Shown here piece by piece: positions 57,954-64,000 of a DNA stretch of 64,000 nt. The DNA comes from Dastarcus helophoroides. Its lineage: Eukaryota > Arthropoda > Insecta > Coleoptera > Bothrideridae. A program made the translations under genes and the position numbers. The stretch lies in NCBI GenBank assembly GCA_028583605.1, contig CM053331.1, positions 10,958,857 through 11,022,856 on the forward strand. The letters run 5' to 3'. Within the stretch, counting starts at the first letter, position 1; every line of letters starts with the position of its first letter. The notes under the pieces were generated by a model, which was not told the origin of the DNA, did no database searches, and saw nothing but the letters and a program-made list of their open reading frames with translations.

Positions 57954-58304
57954 CTATTAATGTAACGAGGTTATTACGCTATTTGTAATAACCGAGGACG
58001 TTGCCAGGCGACCAGGCGTTAGCCGAGTCGTCTGGCTACATCCGAGATTGTTTCAATCGCTAATAATCGAGTTGCATTGAAAGCTTTATCGTATCATTGA
58101 CAACGATAATATGAAAAAATAACCAAATTTTTAAAATGAAATTTGTATCTAGGGTATTATGATAGGTAACTAACGTATTATAATTGTAACTAATGTAATA
58201 TGTGCTACTAAGTTATTATAAGGCTGCTATCATAGTATGAGGTTAATAATTATCAATAAAGATTTAACTTGAAGGACACCTAATTTTTAATGATTCGATA
58301 AAAG
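57954..58304 (+). repeat. Dispersed repeat, about 350 bp, copy 2
   Basis: Full-length inverted partner of 13792..14134; see that entry. This copy keeps GAGGACGTTGCCAGGCGAC and GCGTTAGCCGAGTCGTCTGG in its GC-richer middle. Confidence 0.8.
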
Positions 58305-59253
58305 CATATAGTTTTTTTCTGAATTTGCCATAGTTGGTTTATTACTAAATAAATATACAGACATTTTCCCAAACCTTGGGTTTCTGTGTACCGAAATAAG
58401 ACGCAGAAATTCGCCGATGCCTGTATATGCAATAAAATTTACCGTCTTTCAACGCTTGCTTAGATATTCGAGCGAAATAGAAATAGGGCCGTCTAAAATC
58501 CGTAAAATTCCCTAGATTGCATGAGTGCACGCGGGAACACCTCAATAACTTTCCCGCTGTCGAATGTCTATAAAAAGTGTGGCAACTTACGCATAACAAT
58601 TGGATGGTGATCAAATCCTCCTGCCTACAAGATATAATTTTACGGCTGTGTTTGTTCAAATTCGTTTCTAAAACCCCGCCAGCCACGTATCTCGCCGTAC
58701 ATGTTATTGGATTTTGGGAATGTGTTTTCCTTTTATATTTGAAAATAGGCCCTTTAGATAAATGTATTATAACAAGATGGCAACATAGCTGGTTGGTTCG
58801 CATTCAATACAACTATTCCCTGTTTTTGTATTCATCTGATTACTAAGACATCCCAGCCTTAGTCTATCCCATGCAAAAAATATCTATATCTTGGTTACTT
58901 ATATTTCCACGAATACACTCAAACACTTCAATTTAAATTCCCTAACAAACCAAGAGGCAAAAAAAAAATAGAAACTGTGCTCTGCACCCATCAACCATTC
59001 TTTTGTAAACTTTAATATCATGTCCCTCTTCAAATTCAAATATAATCATTAAATTTTGATAAGATGTCCAAACAATTTCATAGTTATTAGAAAAAAATAA
59101 GAATCTCAAATGTAAAATGAGAAATGGGAACACTTTCCAAATTTTAGAGAAAATACTTATCATTCCTAAAAAAATGTTGAATTAGCGAATTTTCTCTCTT
59201 TCCTTTTAACTCAAATAAATTTATGAAATATGGATAAAATTACGAGATTTGGT
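58305..59253. other. Spacer with a 152-codon unidentified reverse frame
   Basis: The reverse frame 58345..58803 is the longest unexplained one in the window and has higher GC than its flanks. It contains many Cys and Arg residues, but I recognise no domain, signal peptide or splice sites. An overlapping forward frame (58577..58846) is equally open. More likely a chance frame in a complex non-coding island than a gene. Confidence 0.3.
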
Positions 59254-61613
59254 TTAGTGGAGTGTCTAGGGGTTTTCACCTCGGATTACAGGTAGAGTGA
59301 GAGAAATTAAATAAAAATAGATGGCATGTTTAGCTTAAAGTTTACCTATTAAAAAATTGTGATCTTTATTAATAATAATAGTAATAATAATAATAAACCG
59401 GTGTTTCAAAATAAGGGGCTTATACTTAAGGAGCATAATCTTCGAGCGATTTTTAAAAAAAAAAGTTTATATCAACGTAGGTCCGCAACTGCTTAATTTT
59501 TAAGTTAGAGGGTCTTGAAAATTAAGACAAAATTTAGTTTTTTCTTGAATAGTATGAAACAATTCGAACTATTTTTCTCCAAATTTAGTAGATTCTAACT
59601 AAGCATAAACACGATCTTTTTGCAGGAAAAATATTTGATTTTTTCCATCAGTGGCGTCCATGCTAATGTGTCTTTTAGTATTCTTAACCCATTCATTGCT
59701 GATTCAAAAATGTATGAAAACTACAGGTGCTCAATATATCTTATACTATTAAATGAGTTAAATTTTTTTATATGTATATACTCTGTTCATTTTTCGGTAA
59801 AACGACTCTAACGGTTTTGACAAAATTTTGAACTAGGGATTTTTTAAACCGAAAACACGATCCAAATAGGTGTGTTGGTAAAAATTCGGAATCAACAGTT
59901 CTTGAAAACATTTTAATTCTTCAGGAACAAGTTTTTTATCTCCTAAACAGCTCTATCGATTTCGATGAAACTTGGTAACTAAGGTTTCTTTGGTTCAAAA
60001 CAAAATAATATAGATAGATGTCATTTTCGTAAAAATTTTATCGCAGAAACGGTTGTATCGATTTCGATGAAATTCGGTAAATAAAGGTTCAAATGCTCCA
60101 AAATGATTTTTGACGACCAAAAATAAAAAATGGACATAACTTAAGTATTTGCCAATAATTGTTTACAATTAAAAAAGTTATCCCAAAAAAAATTGTCAAC
60201 TAAAAAAAGATACCATGCCCTTGAATCCTTAAAAATCAATCTTTTTGCGTTGCGTCCTTGTGGGCATAGGGCTAGGCAAATATTGTAAAATTGTGAAATT
60301 TGACAGAACATAATATAATTTGGCGATGAATTGAACAAAACTTTAAAGAAATATAGGTTATTATTGTACGTGTAAATTTAACTTTCAATGCCATGCAACG
60401 TTAATATGAAAAAAAAAAGTGAAGAAAAACAAGTGCTGATGTAAATATGACTAATTTTGTAACATTATTTGTATTAAGCGGAATTTTTGAGGCCTAGACA
60501 CGCTGCGCGTATTTTGAGCACGAAATGACTGTTCCTATGAACACGCTAGGCGTGTTCTTACCATGAAAAAAATGGTACGTCACCGCTTTTTTTATAAATT
60601 ATGTACTAATTTCATAAATGACTTTCATTCTTGATAAAAATGTTCCCTCAAATTTTTTTCGTCTGATGGACGGTTTTCGGTTAAAACACTTATTTAGCTT
60701 TAAAAATTATGCTTACTTATTTTGTATTATGGGTTTATTAATTACTGTTTTTTTATTCAAAATAAATGTGGTTTTCAGTAAGGCTGTTAATTTTTAGTAA
60801 CAATTTTCTCTTAACCTTTTTAACCCCACGAACGATTTTAAGTAAAAAAATAAAATGCATTTCTTTGCAGTTCGATGGGCGTTTTATATTCTTTTCTATA
60901 AATTTAATGTCTTATTTTAAGGCAACTATGTTGTTTCTGTATGAAAATTTATTTTATGTAAGTTAAATTTATATGTTTTTAGGAAATAACAATTTTAATT
61001 AATTAATTGACCCATAATACAAAATAAGTAAGCATAGTTTTTAAAGCTAAATACTTATTTTACCCGAAAACAGTTCATCAGAGGAAAAAAATTCAAGGGA
61101 GCATTGTTACCAAGAAATGAAGGTCGTTTATTAAATTGGTATTTAAATTGTAAAAAAGCAGTGACGTACCATTTTCTTCGTTAAGAATACTCAAAGACAT
61201 ATTAGCATGGATGTCACTGATGGAAGAAATACAAATATTTTTCCCGCCAAAAATCCTGTTTGTGCCTAGTTATTATCTACCAAAATTAAACAAAATTTTT
61301 TGAGTAAAAAAAACTAATTTTTTTCTTAATTTTCAAGACCCTGCAACATAAAAATAAAGCAGTTCCGGACCTATGTTGATATGAACTTTTTTCTTAAAAT
61401 CGCTCCAGGATTGTGCTCCTTAGGTATGAGCATTTTATTTTAAAATACCCGGTTCATTGTTATTATTATTTTTAATAAAGATCACAATTTGCTAAAAGAA
61501 AAATTTTTTACATGTACTATGAGCTAAACATCTCATATATTTTTATTTAATTTCACTCACTGTATCTGTAATCCCAGGTTTTTGGGTTTTCAATGCTCTA
61601 GGCACTCCACTAA
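59254..61613. mobile_element. Long-TIR element, 2.36 kb, left arm interrupted
   Basis: Outer ends TTAGTGGAGTG at 59254 and CACTCCACTAA ending at 61613. The right arm (about 61010..61613) is continuous. Its complement on the left is split into 59254..59692 and about 60555..60740, so the arms were roughly 600 bases. The intervening 59693..60554 is extra DNA bounded by TTCTTA on both sides and contains two GTATCGATTTCGATGAAA-type blocks (59953, 60057) and an AACACGCTAGGCGTGTT palindrome near 60540. No transposase. I see no matching target duplication, and the superfamily is unclear. Confidence 0.8.
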
Positions 61614-61629
61614 GATAACATTTCGAAAT

Positions 61630-62452
61630 TATGAGGGTAAATCAAGTACCAACTGGAATTCGTTTTTAAAAATCTATTGGTACAAGATACCTTTATGAAA
61701 GTTATTAACAACGCGTGTCTGCAGCCAATCGCCCACAAATGTGTCAACTGCTGCATCATTATGAAATCGCTCACCTCCTAGAGCTTCTTTCAGTGGCGCC
61801 AACATATGATAATCGCATGGTGATAAGTCGGGATTATAAGGAGGATATTCTTATGTTGCTCAATGAATTTTCTCTAATTTTCGATGTGTTAGATTGGCTA
61901 AGTGTGGGCGGGCATTGTTGTAAAGCAAAATCACATTTCTAATCAAAAATTCGCTCCTCTTCCGCCGATGTGCACGTTTTAGTTCATCCAATAGCTGGCA
62001 GTAGTAGGTGGCATTAATAGTACGACGTCCATGCAGAAAATCGACGTGCGCAACAGCGTTAATCTTGTTTGCAGTCACACTGTTTCAAGGACGACGCATA
62101 TGACGTTCATTTTCAAATTAGGGTCGTACTTCCAAAATTTTTGTGCCATTCATACACTGGAATTTTCTTCAAACAAGTATCTCCAAACTGTGTCTTTAAT
62201 CTACGAAGAATTTTGGCGGACTCTACATCTTCATCGGCAAGAAAGAGAAGTAATAATAATTCGCTGCGCAACGTGAGGAGGAACCTCTTGCTCACTCTTT
62301 GTAATTATAACTGATGAACGGCGAGAACGGAATTCGCTTAAATGCATGTCACGTGATATCCCCACCTAATATGTCTATGAATATGCGCATACTTCCGACG
62401 CCCTCATGGCGACATGATAGAAATTGAGGTCCATATTTGATTTACCTTCGTA
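61630..62452 (-). mobile_element. mariner element, internally deleted, copy B
   Basis: Reverse-strand element. The left-strand end at 62452 begins TACGAAGGTAAATCAAATAT; the other end at 61630 is TATGAGGGTAAATCAAGTACC. The N-terminal HTH (FLADEDVESAKILRRLKTQF then GDTCLKKIPVYEWHKNFG) is followed directly by the strand before the second catalytic motif, with the same missing middle as copy A at 20450..21356. It lies 16 bases from the end of the long-TIR element. Confidence 0.85.
61860..62295 (-). pseudogene. mariner transposase remnant with deletion
   Basis: Two open pieces. 62113..62295 has the first HTH: ADEDVESAKILRRLKTQFGD, then KIPVYEWHKNF. 61860..62078 has AVAHVDFLHGRRTINATYYC, KRAHRRKRSEFLIRNVILLYNNARPHLAN. 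The second catalytic Asp is Asn here (YNN instead of xDN). The first catalytic Asp is in the deleted part, and the YSPDL region lies beyond the frame end near 61850. It cannot be functional. Confidence 0.85.
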
Positions 62453-64000
62453 CCAGAAAAAATATCCCAATTATAAATCTTTTTAGTTTCAGTGTGAACA
62501 GAAATTAAAAAATCAAACAATTTAAGTAAAATACATTTTAAAAATATTTAAAATTGAAAATTGATTTCTTGAAATATTTTATTTTTTTACTAAACCTGAT
62601 TTGGCAGCTAAAATTTACCCTTTGAGCACGAAATTTCAGCTTATTTTATTTATAATTTATAAATTGTACTAACAATAAATACAAGATATTAAAAATTCCA
62701 CAATTTATCTTTAAATATTTGCTATGACCGGACCTGGTTTCGCTTTTTAGCATCGTCGTCTTATTTTATAATAGAAATTTTAATTTTGGTCTTGAAAGTT
62801 CAGGTTTTTCTTTAAATTTACACATTTAAGTAAGTGACCAAAGTGAAAATTTGAAGATGAAAGTAAAACTTTCGAGATTAATTTCAAACTCACGAGATTG
62901 AAAATTTAATTTTAAATGTCTAAACTTTTTTTTAATAACTTGATGCGACCCTAAAATTAGAAAAAAAAGGTCGAAACTCAAACAAAAAACCAAAAGGAAT
63001 TTATTTACAATAACCTTTATTTTGTAAGTGCAAGTTTCATTCCCCAAATTTTTATTTTCAATTAAAAATTTTACATTTTCTACCTCAAAAATATATACCT
63101 ATGTACATTTTTTTATCCAAAATGTTCGCTATTTCGAGATCACACTTAAAATTTCAATAACAAAGTCAAAATTTTTAAATTTAGGTCAAATTAAACTTCT
63201 CGAAATTTATACCTTTTAATATAGGTACTTTTAAAGATAACAGGTATTTAATGAATTAAGTTTTCGTCAAAATGGATTTTTTCTTAAATCGAGTTTTTTC
63301 CTTCAATCTGCATTAATTTCAAACTTTTCGCATTTTTACCTATTTTTAAGCCTTTTATCCATATTTTAACCGACTAAAGCAGAAATATTGAATTTTGAAG
63401 TTTATAAAAGGTTTACAATAAAATATCTTCGAAATTTCTACAAAAAAATCAAAAATTTTTGTTTTAAAAGAAAAACGTATAAATTAAAATACATGAAAAA
63501 TTTGAAGAACATTATTTTGGAAATTTGGATTTTTCGAAGTTTTGAAATTTTTTCTTATAACTGTAAGGTAACACTTCAAACTGTTTCTCGAAATACCGAC
63601 TTTTCCTTCAAAATTTCAAATGCTACTTTTAAATCAGTATTCCAATAAAGTTTCTGGTCTAGTCGAAGTATTTCCATGTAAAACTTCCACGGAAACGTAA
63701 AAATTTTAACTTTAAATTCAAAACTTCAAGTTTGTTTCTGGAATAATTGAATGCAGTTCAAGGAAAAACTAGTTAATAGAAGAGCGGAATCCCCAGATTT
63801 ATTAGATTAGAAAAATTGAGCCTTATACCAAAAATTGACAAGAAGATCAGATCCTTGAAGAGCATTTGAGCGGTAAAACTCAAAGACAAAAGACTAAATT
63901 TACGAAATAAATTCTCGAATTTAAACTCTAAATTTTAAGAAAAAATTACAGATATATGGAGAAAAATTTGAAATTGATTTAAAAAAAATCGGGTTTTCAG
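62453..64000. other. AT-rich stretch with one hammerhead-like block, no gene seen
   Basis: Degenerate AT-rich pattern from about 62770 to the window end. Frames are Phe/Lys/Asn-rich and compositional. Confidence 0.55.
62726..62762 (-). ncRNA. Hammerhead-like block, second copy of the 40018 family
   Basis: On the reverse strand: GACGACGATGC, a GCTAAAAAGC hairpin, GAAACCAGGTC, then GTCATAGC. It resembles 40018..40050 and shares the flanking GTGGAATTTTTAATAT and TTATTGTTAGTAC words. The first core is close to CUGAUGA but not exact. Confidence 0.4.

Noticed and set aside
57954..58304. tRNA-type SINE because of TAGCCGAGTCG box A match
   Set aside because: No box B at the right distance and no tail; the match is likely chance.
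1..64000. CRISPR arrays, bacterial operons, rRNA genes
   Set aside because: No regularly spaced short repeats with unique spacers and no rRNA signature. The overall context is eukaryotic.

Overview
This window looks like repeat-rich nuclear DNA from an insect. It is strongly AT-rich, has no operons or ribosome-binding-site genes, and carries a spliced metazoan-type exon plus a dense layer of decayed transposable elements typical of large arthropod genomes. I cannot name the species. The only host coding sequence I can support is one 155-base exon (25455..25609). It has good splice sites on both sides and encodes the E-F-G strand end of a V-type immunoglobulin domain. Its partner exons are not in the window, so much of the 64 kb may be intron of one very long cell-surface Ig-superfamily gene.

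Layout, left to right. A 5'-incomplete non-LTR retrotransposon occupies 1..1915. A Penelope-type terminal repeat with a hammerhead-like motif lies at 2166..2690. A 3.1 kb hAT element with a perfect 8-base target duplication spans 5728..8830. A reverse-strand non-LTR element (9285..12745) is interrupted by two converging Penelope-like copies (11171..12561). A tandem duplication, a dispersed repeat and an exact 295-base-arm palindrome with flanking direct repeats cover 13372..15773. Another LINE lies at 16236..17072, and an internally deleted mariner at 20450..21356. A palindromic MITE is at 23145..23375 and the Ig exon at 25455. A long CT microsatellite lies at 28933..29232. A second copy of the first LINE (30205..31065), a solo LTR (33469..34035) and a Jockey-like LINE (35345..36475) follow.

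The right half holds an inverted-repeat element with a hammerhead-like motif (39939..40117), a 1.2 kb foldback element (40871..42058) and a TA microsatellite. A reverse-strand LINE (42165..46110) has a 2.2 kb Tc1/mariner-superfamily DD41D transposon with 426-base TIRs inserted in its reverse-transcriptase region. Further right are a third fragment of the first LINE, a Pipsqueak-type HTH fragment, two more LTR copies (49586..50158, 55866..56206), a second copy of the dispersed repeat (57954..58304), a 2.36 kb long-TIR element (59254..61613) and a second mariner copy with the same internal deletion (61630..62452).

The spaces between are mostly degenerate AT-rich sequence built from endless variants of AAATTTCGA / TTTGAAAATTT. 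No element appears to have an intact protein. The strongest threads for follow-up are the recurrence of hammerhead-ribozyme-like motifs in several unrelated repeat families, the nested insertions that give relative ages, the exact palindrome at 15 kb, and the shared-deletion mariner lineage.
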